Source of the DNA: Candidatus Bipolaricaulota bacterium
GTDB lineage: Bacteria > Bipolaricaulota > Bipolaricaulia > M55B111
Reading direction: 5' to 3'
Assembly (NCBI GenBank): GCA_021735185.1
Contig: JAIPHN010000006.1
Coordinates: forward strand, 1-32,553
Length of the DNA stretch: 32,553 bases
The notes beneath the pieces were generated by a model. That model saw only the letters and a program-made list of their open reading frames with translations. It was not told the origin of the DNA and searched no databases. Made by a program: the position numbers and the translations under genes. Below are positions 18,236 through 26,874 of this stretch, one piece after another (the first letter of the stretch is position 1; each line of letters opens with the position of its first letter).

Positions 18236-18716
18236 CCCCGCCGGAGGCAGTAACCTGGAGATGTCTGTTTCGGTCACCGAGAGGGCTTTTTACGGTGGTG
18301 GAGTGGACTACCCCCCAAAAACCGTATAGAGTAATTGCTGGAGGGAGTTCACTAGTGGGGTATTGGGTTTGGCGGCCTTGATCCTTGTTTCTAACCTGCT
18401 TGCCCCCTTTTTTGTGAATTATTCGGGGACAAATTTATGGTAACTCTTTTTATCGTGTCAAAAATCAGGGTGGAAAAGCCCCCTTCTAAACTAGTCTACT
18501 GGCTCCATGCCGAAAGTTGGTATATTGCCGATAAAATAAGTTAGCAAGTTCCCTATGAATTCAATTATCAAATGTCTACCCCCGGCCTGTCTAACTAACA
18601 GCAGTTGAAATTTGGTCGTCAAATTCAGGAAGGTGGGTTACGGACGATCTTGGCGCCATTTTGTCGGGAAACCGGAGGGCCAATAAGAATAAAAAAATGG
18701 AGAACTACCCCTCCTT

Positions 18717-18938
18717 ATGGACGAAGAGCGGAAGTACGAAGAACGCCCAACCTACCTCGATTTTGAGATAGAACTATACAAGCATAAGCTTGAAGCCTAC
18801 AAGGAGCAGCTAGAAGAGGACTTGGAGGAGTACCTCGGCCCTCCGAGTGAGGAGGAGGTCCTGGAGGATATCTTCGAAGACCTAAAGGGCCGTCCCAGCA
18901 CTTCGGATTACGAGGAAGAAAATAGGAAAGATTTATAA
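18717..18938 (+). CDS. Small acidic helical protein
   Basis: 73-aa ORF preceding a basic small ORF with a similar helical segment. Confidence 0.5.
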   Translation: MDEERKYEERPTYLDFEIELYKHKLEAYKEQLEEDLEEYLGPPSEEEVLEDIFEDLKGRPSTSDYEEENRKDL

Positions 18939-18974
18939 AGTACCTTTCTCAACTTTATTGAGATGGTTGAGAAA
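18931..18974 (+). promoter_or_regulatory. TATA-like box plus 9-bp inverted repeat straddling the start codon of the next ORF
   Basis: ATTTATAAAG at 18931-18940. TTTCTCAAC (18945-18953) and GTTGAGAAA (18966-18974) flank the ATG at 18963. Confidence 0.5.
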
Positions 18975-19256
18975 AGACGGGAAGATGGATTTGGGGAAAG
19001 AAAGGACTTCTACCACTCGGCCCTCCAGTTCTACAAGGAGAGGCGAAATTTCTACCAAGAGGAGCTGGAAAGGAAGTATAGGCTAAAGAGCGTATTCGGG
19101 TTCGGCGGCCGGAAGGGGGGCCGAAGAAAAAAGGAGGAGGCGCACCGCCAGGCTCTCCGGGACACGCTCAAGTTCTTCGGGGAGCTTTTTCCCGGTCCGG
19201 TATCCGGGAAGAGCGAGGGTAAGCCCAACGGATATTTCGTCGGCAATGAGGAGTAA
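18963..19256 (+). CDS. Small basic helical protein
   Basis: 97-aa ORF (FYHSALQFYKERRNFYQEELERKYR...GGRKGGRRKKEEAHRQ). Confidence 0.55.
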   Translation: MVEKRREDGFGERKDFYHSALQFYKERRNFYQEELERKYRLKSVFGFGGRKGGRRKKEEAHRQALRDTLKFFGELFPGPVSGKSEGKPNGYFVGNEE

Positions 19257-19347
19257 CTTCTTTTTGCCCTGGGCGATTGACCTTGGCCGACCTCCCGAAG
19301 GGATAGTTCCGATCAAATTTTTATAGCTCTCCCCCCCAATAGGGGAC

Positions 19348-21399
19348 ATGGAATTTCCTTCCGATTTAGAGGCGCTCGATTACGGCGATCTCCAGCGGGT
19401 GTTAAAGCTGGCCCGGCGGATGGAGCTTCCGGAAGGGGACCGCGAACGGCTGGTATCGGCCCTGGGGGCAAGCGGGGACAAGACGCTGGCAAGGGATATC
19501 GAACGAAGCCTCCTCCTCTCGGAAAGCAGGCGGGTCTCCGACCCCCTCTGGCCAACCTCGACGGACGATCGGGGATCGATTCACCTTGGCAAAAGCGGTA
19601 AGGCCCAAGCCTCCTTGACCACCGAAGAACTGAATCGAAACCTGCTGGTTGTCGGGGAGACCGGATCCGGTAAGACGAACCTGTTCTACCACCTTATCCG
19701 CCAGTTTATCGAGCAAGATCTGCCGATAATGGCCTTTGATTTCAAACAGGATTATCGCCACCTGACCCGGCTCGAAGACGAACTGATTGTCCTGCGCTGG
19801 GAGGAGCTGAAGTTCAACCCGCTTAGGCCCCCGGAAGGGGTCTCACCGCTACGCTGGTTGCAGGTATTTGCGAACACGTTCAGCGACTCCCAGGGCTTCC
19901 TTACGGCAAGCAAGTACTTTTTGATGTCTCGGGTTCACCGACTCTACAAGCTTTACGGGATATTTGAGGGAGAGGATAGGTACCCCTCCTTTCACGAGCT
20001 GGCCGAAGTTCTCCGCTATGAAAAACAGCCGCTGGTGACCAAGCAGGCCAGGTACCTGGAGACGACGATAAACAGGGTGGAGGCGATCAGCCTGGCCGTC
20101 GGTGATATCCTGGACTGCAGTCAGGGTCTTCCGATGGGTAAGCTGCTAAAGCAAAACGTGATAATTGAACTTGACGGCCTGGCGAAAGAGATTCAACAGT
20201 TCCTGGTCGAGGCCATATTGGTTTGGATCTACTTCTATCGCATGGCAAAAGGGCACCGCGGTGAGCTGCGCCACTGTATAATTTTTGACGAGGCAAAGAA
20301 GGTCTTTGACGCGAACAAGGAGAGAAACTACGAGTCCGGGGTTCCGATAATCGACGATATCACCGCCAAGACGAGGGAGTTTGGCGAGGCGCTGATAGTC
20401 GGAGACCAGGAGCTTGCCAAACTGACCGACTCGATAAAGGCAAATACTTATTCCGTGTTGGGCCTGCCACTCGGCTCCGGGAAGGATATCGAAGAACTTT
20501 CCGAGGTGATGGGTCTTACGAGTCGCCAAGAGGAGAGATTGTATCGGCTCGAGGTCGGGGAGGGAGTTTTCAAAAAATCGGGAGAAGGGCCGACCCGGGT
20601 CTCTACTCCCCTGGTGGAGATAGACAAGGGGGTAACTACGGAAGAGGCCAAGAAAGCCAACGAGGAGGCCAAACGAGCCTTTCAAGTGGAAGTCAGGGAT
20701 AGATACAGGCCCAAATGCTTTGAGAATTACCTCCAAGATCTTGCCGGTAAACATAAAGTCAAGGATAAATCGATCAAGACGGGAGAACCGGAAAAGGAAG
20801 AAAAAATCTCCGAGGAAGCGGAGGAGTTGTTAATCGAGGTAGCCGAGAATCCTTTTAGGAAGCTATCCGACCGTTACCAGGACTTGTCGCTTTCTAGTTA
20901 TAAAGGGAACAAGCTGAAGAAGAAGCTCCTAGACAAAGGATACGTGAAGGAAGTCGAGCTAAGCTTGGGGGCCGGCGGGAGGCCAAAGTTTTTGCAACTT
21001 ACCGAAAAGGGCGAAACCCTCTTTGAGGATATCAAGCCTGGCGAAGTCCACACGGTAAAGGGTGGGGGGAGTTTTGTCCATAAGTTTTGGCAAAACAAGA
21101 TCGCCGGCCACTTCCAAGAGAAAGGCTATGAGACCTTCATCGAATTCGTGGTGGACGAATCCCAGCTCGACGTCCTCGCGGTCTCCGCCGGAGGCGGAGA
21201 AAGGATCGGCGTGGAAGTCGCCCTCTCCCCGGGCGGGGAAGTGGATAATATCAAAAAAGGTTTAGAGGCGGACCTCGATAGGCTAATTGTGGCCTGTAAA
21301 AACGAGCGAGTAATGAGCCAGGTGGGAAAAAGGGCGAGGCAAAAAGTAGGAGAAGGGGTAAGTGAGGTCCGTTTCTGTCCGGTAACCGATTTTCTCTAG
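19348..21399 (+). CDS. HerA/DUF87-like ATPase fused to wHTH and nuclease-like C-terminal domain
   Basis: Walker A VVGETGSGKTNLFYHLIRQF, Walker B HCIIFDEAKKVFD. C-terminal wHTH SSYKGNKLKKKLLDKGYVKEVELSLGAGGRPKFLQLTEKGETLF, then GGGSFVHKFWQNKIAGHFQEKGYETFIEFVVDESQLDVLAVSAGGGERIGVEVALSP. Confidence 0.88.
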   Translation: MEFPSDLEALDYGDLQRVLKLARRMELPEGDRERLVSALGASGDKTLARDIERSLLLSESRRVSDPLWPTSTDDRGSIHLGKSGKAQASLTTEELNRNLLVVGETGSGKTNLFYHLIRQFIEQDLPIMAFDFKQDYRHLTRLEDELIVLRWEELKFNPLRPPEGVSPLRWLQVFANTFSDSQGFLTASKYFLMSRVHRLYKLYGIFEGEDRYPSFHELAEVLRYEKQPLVTKQARYLETTINRVEAISLAVGDILDCSQGLPMGKLLKQNVIIELDGLAKEIQQFLVEAILVWIYFYRMAKGHRGELRHCIIFDEAKKVFDANKERNYESGVPIIDDITAKTREFGEALIVGDQELAKLTDSIKANTYSVLGLPLGSGKDIEELSEVMGLTSRQEERLYRLEVGEGVFKKSGEGPTRVSTPLVEIDKGVTTEEAKKANEEAKRAFQVEVRDRYRPKCFENYLQDLAGKHKVKDKSIKTGEPEKEEKISEEAEELLIEVAENPFRKLSDRYQDLSLSSYKGNKLKKKLLDKGYVKEVELSLGAGGRPKFLQLTEKGETLFEDIKPGEVHTVKGGGSFVHKFWQNKIAGHFQEKGYETFIEFVVDESQLDVLAVSAGGGERIGVEVALSPGGEVDNIKKGLEADLDRLIVACKNERVMSQVGKRARQKVGEGVSEVRFCPVTDFL

Positions 21400-22078
21400 G
21401 AGGTTTCCAATTCGGGGGCCGTCTCGGGTTCCTCGGGTATCCAAAAGTAAAGGGAGAAAAAGAGGTAGAATTGGCTTTGAAGAATCCAGCACGGTCTCAT
21501 TAGGACTATTTCTCCTTACTATCACCCACGAGTTCGTTTCCAGGAGCACAGATGGGAGGAGGTTGATTTGGTTGGGGGTGAAAATGGAATACCGTTTTTG
21601 GGTCAATAGTACCTATGGTAAATCTCGGTTTTTCGGGATAGATAATAATCGTGGCCAGTGGGCGAGGGTGGAAGGGAAGGACAGGTGGTCCCTGCCGAGG
21701 GGCGGGTGAGCCTTCCTTCTGGAACCAAAATTCCTGGCTCATAAACACCTTGGGACGAGTAGATCGGCTGCTTTTACCGGTTTCTAGCCGAGTGATATGA
21801 AAGTTTTGGCTGATCCCCCGTTTTTATGACTGAGAATAAAATTTCATCGCAAGGAGTTACTTTCCTGAAAGAGGGGATAATATAATAATTCTATAACAGG
21901 GTTATAAATATCTTAGTTAATTATACTACTTACCCATTATCCGGAGCCGTTCTGTTGTTGGGCCAATGACCGGGGGAATAAAAAGGCAGGTAGACTCAAA
22001 GGACCACGATCACTCATAGTTATCGTCGGTTGGGTCGCAAATAAATTCATCTAAGTCATAAAAAGTCCGATGCAACTA

Positions 22079-22169
22079 CGTTGCAACGACAAAGTCGTCT
22101 TTAGGGACAGGCCTTACAAGCCACCCTCGTTGCAACGGCGTTTCGTTGCAACGAATTCATGTTGCAACG
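22079..22169. repeat. Cluster of four CGTTGCAACG palindromes (one degenerate)
   Basis: CGTTGCAACG at 22079-22088, 22128-22137 and 22144-22153; TGTTGCAACG at 22160-22169. Confidence 0.9.
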
Positions 22170-22193
22170 GTGGAGTAATTGAAGAAGTTCCCC

Positions 22194-22820
22194 TCACTCG
22201 GGTATGGCCAGTCGTCTCGTTACCTCGAGCGGGAGTTTGACTCTCTTCTTTTCTCCGTCTTCTTCGACAAATTCCAAGGGAAAACTTCTCTCTTTTAGCC
22301 GATAGACGTAGCTTCTGGCCGTGGCCTCCCTTTTATTCATCTCGTCTGCTAACTCCTGATAATTGAGAGCGGTATCGTTATCGAACAGGACTCTTACCAC
22401 CCCCTTTAGCGAGGATGGGAGGTTGCCGATCTTCTCCTGAATGGTCGCTTCTTCGCTTCCCGCGGGATCCGTCGTTTCGAGAGATCCCTTGTCTTGCCGG
22501 TCCCGTTTCGCTTCTTGGACCAAATCGTTGATTCGGCCCATCTCTTCTTCCAGTTGGTGAAACTCGTACTGCAACTCAGCTCTGCCGACCTTGTCTTCTA
22601 GGTCCTCCCTCACTTCCTTGAGCCCTCTCTCGAGATTAATGTAGTTGGTCGATAACTCGCTCTGGTCCTCCTCTAGCTCTTCCACCCGTTGAACCAGATC
22701 TGTCTGTATCTTTCCCACTTGCTTGAGCAGTTCCGTAAGAGAAACGAGGCTTTCCTCAAGCTCCCTCCGGTCCTCCTCCAACCTTTTTGAGCCCAGCAAT
22801 TTTTTGATCAGTTCAAACAT
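22194..22820 (-). CDS. Coiled-coil plus winged-helix DNA-binding protein
   Basis: Long heptad-rich N-terminus. C-terminal ALNYQELADEMNKREATARSYVYRLKERSFPLEFVEEDGEKKRVKL resembles wHTH. Confidence 0.7.
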   Translation of the reverse strand: MFELIKKLLGSKRLEEDRRELEESLVSLTELLKQVGKIQTDLVQRVEELEEDQSELSTNYINLERGLKEVREDLEDKVGRAELQYEFHQLEEEMGRINDLVQEAKRDRQDKGSLETTDPAGSEEATIQEKIGNLPSSLKGVVRVLFDNDTALNYQELADEMNKREATARSYVYRLKERSFPLEFVEEDGEKKRVKLPLEVTRRLAIPE

Positions 22821-23114
22821 CTACTCACCCTTCTTTTCTCCTCGCGCCAGTTTGTAAACCACAACTTGGTCCCCGTTAGAGTGAGAGATACTTACCTGCT
22901 TGGCTACTTTACCTTCCTCGAGAAGCTTGGTTACATACTTTTTGACCGTATTCCAACTCAACTCCTCTCCGTACCGCTCCCGGTAGAGCTTCCCCAGTCG
23001 GTTGGTCGTTCCCAGTTGCTTTTCCTCGAGTATCGCGACCAGCCTCTCCTTTACCTCTTCCTTTGGCGGCCTCCCCCTCTTCCGATATATCCCCTGATGG
23101 CCGGTTTCACTCAT
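22821..23114 (-). CDS. Winged-helix protein
   Basis: RPPKEEVKERLVAILEEKQLGTTNRLGKLYRERYGEELSWNTVKKYVTKLLEEGKVAKQVS. Confidence 0.65.
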   Translation of the reverse strand: MSETGHQGIYRKRGRPPKEEVKERLVAILEEKQLGTTNRLGKLYRERYGEELSWNTVKKYVTKLLEEGKVAKQVSISHSNGDQVVVYKLARGEKKGE

Positions 23115-23487
23115 CTCGTTTCACCTCGAATTTCCCGTAACCGAGGACTATCAGCTTCTTTATCCTCTCTTCGAACCTAAACTTTTTTACCAGACAAAGG
23201 GGATTGGTGTCGGTTACTATCTCTACTAAGTTCCAACTTTCCAGCCTGTCCAGCCTGTTCTTTATCGTCGTCGAGCAGACCCCGAAGGTAGTCAAGCTCC
23301 TGGTCAGTTCGTGGAGGGTGAGCTCGTCTTTGAGGTAGATATGATCCAGTACTTTGAGGGAAAGGAAGTCGATTTTTCTCAGCAATTTGTTCCAGTTCAG
23401 CCGATCGTTGCTCGGCCCGAATTTCCCGGATTTTACCGGCCTCTGGTCTTTAGCTCGAGCCCTCATGGAAAACTTATGAGGTCTCAT
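23107..23487 (-). CDS. Winged-helix protein (alternative start at 23547)
   Basis: KVLDHIYLKDELTLHELTRSLTTFGVCSTTIKNRLDRLESWNLVEIV. The internal ATG at 23487 lies downstream of a TATA-like element at about 23528-23535. Confidence 0.65.
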   Translation of the reverse strand: MRPHKFSMRARAKDQRPVKSGKFGPSNDRLNWNKLLRKIDFLSLKVLDHIYLKDELTLHELTRSLTTFGVCSTTIKNRLDRLESWNLVEIVTDTNPLCLVKKFRFEERIKKLIVLGYGKFEVKRDE

Positions 23488-23521
23488 AGTTAAAAACTTT
23501 CCGTTGTTACTGGCGGGTAGA

Positions 23522-23537
23522 AAAGGTTTATAAATCT
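23522..23537. promoter_or_regulatory. TATA-like element in a divergent promoter region
   Basis: AAAAGGTTTATAAATC between divergent ORFs. TTTATAAA is palindromic and could serve both directions. Confidence 0.45.
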
Positions 23538-23566
23538 TTGCCCCCATTCGTTGTTATCCTTCGGCG

Positions 23567-24001
23567 GTGACAAATATGGCTGATAAAGACCCAATCAGGG
23601 AGGAGCTAAATAGTTCCCTCAACCCAAAGGAGTTACTTTACTCCCTTACAAGTCGAATCGGGATAATAGACGAAAGACTCGAGGAGATCGAAGAGGAAAT
23701 CGAGGAAAGAAAAGAGATCGGGGAGAAAATCATGAGAAAAAAGCAAAAGAAAAAGTCGGAATACAGGGGTTGTTTGTCTAGCCCGCGCAAGTTGAAAGAG
23801 AAGGCAAAAGGCGATAGTTTTCACCAACAGCAGGCTGATATGCGGGAAAAAATTGACCATCTGGACAGAGAAATCAATGCAGAGATGGAAAATCAATGGA
23901 AGGACGTTCAAAAACTGACCAAGGAAAGGCGGGAGTTGAAGGAAAAGAAGGAAGAGCTGAAGAGAAGAAAACTTGCGGTGGCCAAGGCTTTGGGAATGTA
24001 G
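23567..24001 (+). CDS. Coiled-coil hypothetical protein
   Basis: Heptad-rich charged ORF downstream of the TATA-like element. Alternative ATG at 23576. Confidence 0.6.
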   Translation: MTNMADKDPIREELNSSLNPKELLYSLTSRIGIIDERLEEIEEEIEERKEIGEKIMRKKQKKKSEYRGCLSSPRKLKEKAKGDSFHQQQADMREKIDHLDREINAEMENQWKDVQKLTKERRELKEKKEELKRRKLAVAKALGM

Positions 24002-24262
24002 GAGATGAAGTAGTTTTTACCGAAGTAACAGCAGTCTCGTTGACTTATAATCCACCCCGAACCTTAAACTTCACTACTTCCTCCGAGTTGAGAAAGGATT
24101 ATTAAATGGCCTCTGATATCCCCAACTAAAGGTTCTAGGAAAATTCTTGGTTTTCGTTGAATTGAAGGTAAACGGTCGCCTCCGCTCCAGAATTGCTTAA
24201 ATTATTGATTTTAATTAAGGTTAAGCAACTCTTCCGCTCCGGCTTTTGTCCGCTTCGCTTTG

Positions 24263-24280
24263 CTCTTCCCTCGGGAAGAG
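24263..24280. other. Stem-loop CTCTTCC-CTCG-GGAAGAG
   Basis: Perfect 7-bp stem in a noncoding region. Confidence 0.5.
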
Positions 24281-24483
24281 TTAAGCTTTAGCTTCTATTC
24301 CGGTTATACTGGCCGCTTCACACCTCCCTCGGTCAGATTTGCGCTCCGCTCATTTCTCCCTCAGTTTCAAGAGAGCGAAGAATTTTAAAAAGTTCCCTGA
24401 TTTCCAAAGGATACGAGTCCTCTCGATGATGAATAGTTGAGCTTTTTCTTAACGAGTAGGTATTCCCACCTGGACGTGAATTA

Positions 24484-24505
24484 GTAAATACGTACAGACG
24501 TAAAT
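24484..24505. repeat. 22-bp dispersed motif, copy 1
   Basis: GTAAATACGTACAGACGTAAAT, upstream of the PIN-domain gene. Confidence 0.65.
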
Positions 24506-24660
24506 TCATATTCTTAGCCCAACCTTTTAGCGTACGAGCTTACTACCTCACTTAAGCCGACCTAGGCAGGTTTGTTATCACAATTAAATCTTTTCAGCCG
24601 AGTTTTCTCTTATAGACACAAGGTATTTTGAAATTCGTATAAGATTGTATAATAAAGTGA

Positions 24661-25197
24661 ATGAGCAAGATAGCTTTGGATTTAGACGGACTTATCAAGC
24701 TGAAAAAGGCAGGGCTGTTGACGGCCCTTGCCGAATGTCACGACTGCTTAATCCCAGAGGCGGTCTATCGGGAAACTGTGACCAAGGGAAAGAAAGAACT
24801 GTACGAAGACGCCTTTGAGATAGAGGAGATCGTAGAGAAAAACATTGAGTGCAAAAAAGCTAAGAAGTCTGACAGAAGCAATAAAGTATTGAAGAGCGGA
24901 GACCCAACCTCTCTGGGAAAAGGCGAAAAACAGGCGCTACGTCTTTACTTTCAGGAAGAGGGAAAAGCGATAATATCAGATGATAGAACTTTTTTGAATC
25001 TGCTCGACAGGAATAACCGAAAGTCCGAATCCGAAGAAGTTCCCTTTATTACTCCGGCCAACGCGATGGTTGCTATGGCTAACAAAGGCATAATTTCAAA
25101 TGAGGAAGCCAGAAGAGGGTTAAATCAGATTAAAGACCTAATAAGGCAAAGCTCATACCAGGTAGCGTTAGAAGAATTAGAACATGGAGGTGAATGA
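24661..25197 (+). CDS. PIN-domain (DUF3368-like) putative toxin
   Basis: IALDLDGLIKLKKAGLL...IPEAVYRETV...LGKGEKQALRLYFQEEGKAIISDDRTFLNLLD. Conserved PIN acidic positions are present. Confidence 0.75.
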   Translation: MSKIALDLDGLIKLKKAGLLTALAECHDCLIPEAVYRETVTKGKKELYEDAFEIEEIVEKNIECKKAKKSDRSNKVLKSGDPTSLGKGEKQALRLYFQEEGKAIISDDRTFLNLLDRNNRKSESEEVPFITPANAMVAMANKGIISNEEARRGLNQIKDLIRQSSYQVALEELEHGGE

Positions 25198-25198
25198 T

Positions 25199-25501
25199 AT
25201 GGCTAAGAAACCTTATCCGCTTCGAGTTCCAGACAACTTGTTGAATCTTGCAGAAGCTAAATCCAAAGAGGAAAAGGTAGATAGGTCTACCGCTTTGAGG
25301 CAATTGATGTACGAAGGTGCCGAACAATACGTGCTTGAATTAATATCAGAGGGCCGGCTGAGCGTCTCGAGAAGCGCTGAGTTGTTGGACGAATCTATCC
25401 ACGAAATATACCGGTTAGCTAGGAAGAGAAATATAGAAATTGGAGCCACCGAAGAACAATACGAGAAGGGAAGAGAGACGGCGGAAGAAGTCATTTCATA
25501 A
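25199..25501 (+). CDS. UPF0175/RHH-like putative antitoxin
   Basis: YPLRVPDNLLNLAEAKSKEEKVDRSTALRQLMYEGAEQYVLELISEGRLSVSRSAELLDESIHEIYRLARKRNIEIG. GGAGGTG upstream of the ATG at 25199. Confidence 0.75.
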   Translation: MAKKPYPLRVPDNLLNLAEAKSKEEKVDRSTALRQLMYEGAEQYVLELISEGRLSVSRSAELLDESIHEIYRLARKRNIEIGATEEQYEKGRETAEEVIS

Positions 25502-25563
25502 AAACTTGAAGCTTTCCTTACAGCAACACTGTTATTTTCTCTACCCTAAACAGAGGTATATTT

Positions 25564-25585
25564 GTCAAAACGTACAGACGCAAAT
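25564..25585. repeat. 22-bp dispersed motif, copy 2
   Basis: GTCAAAACGTACAGACGCAAAT. Confidence 0.65.
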
Positions 25586-25598
25586 ACTTATTTACAGG

Positions 25599-25892
25599 TT
25601 AACCTTCCAGGATGTCCTCGTCCTCTATATTCTCCAGACCAGCCTGTATAACCTTAGGGTAAAAGTCCCTGTTTTTCTCCAGCTCGAGACCCTCCTTGTT
25701 CCCTTCAAGCTGAAGCTCCAGAAACTTAGTTCTAAGTCTTTGATGTAAGTCCTCCGGTAGGTACATGGTGATTGAGGGTCTACCCTTTACCGATCCCTTT
25801 TCCCCCTTGGTTTTGCTTTTGGTCTGCGCTTCGTCACCTTGATTCAACCTCTGACCGATCCGTTCAGCTCGCTCGTCAAGTTCCTCACTCAT
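25599..25892 (-). CDS. RHH-like centromere-binding/ParB-type partner of ParA
   Basis: Ribbon-helix-helix-like RPSITMYLPEDLHQRLRTKFLELQ...FYPKVIQAGLENI. 8-nt overlap with parA. Confidence 0.65.
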   Translation of the reverse strand: MSEELDERAERIGQRLNQGDEAQTKSKTKGEKGSVKGRPSITMYLPEDLHQRLRTKFLELQLEGNKEGLELEKNRDFYPKVIQAGLENIEDEDILEG

Positions 25893-26661
25893 TGTAATCG
25901 ACCTCCTTTAGGTAATCCGCAATTTCGCTAAATTTATCCTCCATATCACATTTCTCGCTATGAGCAAAGATAGAGACCCCGGCGGACCAGGCCCGCTGAA
26001 GCGCCACCCTCTTCCTTACCTCGAATATTGGCACCCGATCCTTGAATGCCTTGTTAAACCAGTCCATCATCTCTTTGGCTTGGTTGTTGGGGTTTACTCT
26101 GTTGGCCACCACCGCCAGCTTCTTAATTTCTGTCTCATAGGCTCTCTCCAGAGTCGTTATCTGGTCGAGCAGAATCTCTAAGGCCCGAACGGAAGTCCCT
26201 TCCGCTAAAGCGGGGATGAGAATATTTTTAGAAGCGAGCAAAGCGTTGTCCGTCAGATTGCCCAAGTGGGGAGGGCAGTCTATCAAGATATAGTCATAGG
26301 AGCATTCCAGTTGGTCGAGGGCCATTGACAATCTCTCTTTATTGCGCACCGCTGTAATAAGTTGAGGCTCGAGGTTAAACATGTCCACGTTGCTGGGAAT
26401 CACGTCAAACTCTCTCCCTTCAACGACCAGATCGTTGATCCTTTCCAGCTCCTCGAGGTCAAGGAGAACCTCGGACAGGTTTCCCTCATCCGAGGTATAC
26501 TTGCTTTCCAGACCAACGCCCTCAGTCCCATGACCTTGTGGGTCCAGGTCAACAAAAAGCACATCGTTTTCCTTTTTAGTTAAAGCCGAACACAGATTGA
26601 TGGCTATGGTGGTCTTTCCCACGCCACCCTTCTGGTTGCTTACGGATATCTTTGCCGTCAC
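25885..26661 (-). CDS. parA: ParA-family partition ATPase
   Basis: ISVSNQKGGVGKTTIAINLCSAL (deviant Walker A), VLFVDLDPQGHGTEGVG, YDYILIDCPPHLGNLTDNAL. Confidence 0.95.
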   Translation of the reverse strand: MTAKISVSNQKGGVGKTTIAINLCSALTKKENDVLFVDLDPQGHGTEGVGLESKYTSDEGNLSEVLLDLEELERINDLVVEGREFDVIPSNVDMFNLEPQLITAVRNKERLSMALDQLECSYDYILIDCPPHLGNLTDNALLASKNILIPALAEGTSVRALEILLDQITTLERAYETEIKKLAVVANRVNPNNQAKEMMDWFNKAFKDRVPIFEVRKRVALQRAWSAGVSIFAHSEKCDMEDKFSEIADYLKEVDYNE

Positions 26662-26779
26662 AGATGGATCACCCGTTCAATATATAAGTACAGTTGTTAC
26701 AGTATAGTGTAAAACTGGCAGTACCGTCAATGACATAATGATAAAAATGATGTTATCCTAGCAATATATTATTTTGTTA

Positions 26780-26805
26780 TTTCGTAAATACGTTTTTACG
26801 AAAAG
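26780..26805. repeat. 9-bp inverted repeat overlapping 22-bp motif copy 3
   Basis: TTTCGTAAA-TACGTT-TTTACGAAA at 26780-26803; GTAAATACGTTTTTACGAAAAG at 26784-26805. Upstream of parA. Confidence 0.65.
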
Positions 26806-26874
26806 ATGAAATGATGGGTTCCCTAGTAGTGACGAGGAACTTTTAAGAATTAAATGAGGCCAGAAAAGTGAGTT

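Noticed and set aside
22079-22169. CRISPR array
   Set aside because: The repeat is only 10 bp and palindromic, with 6-bp and 39-bp gaps. No spacer-like regularity and no cas genes in the window.
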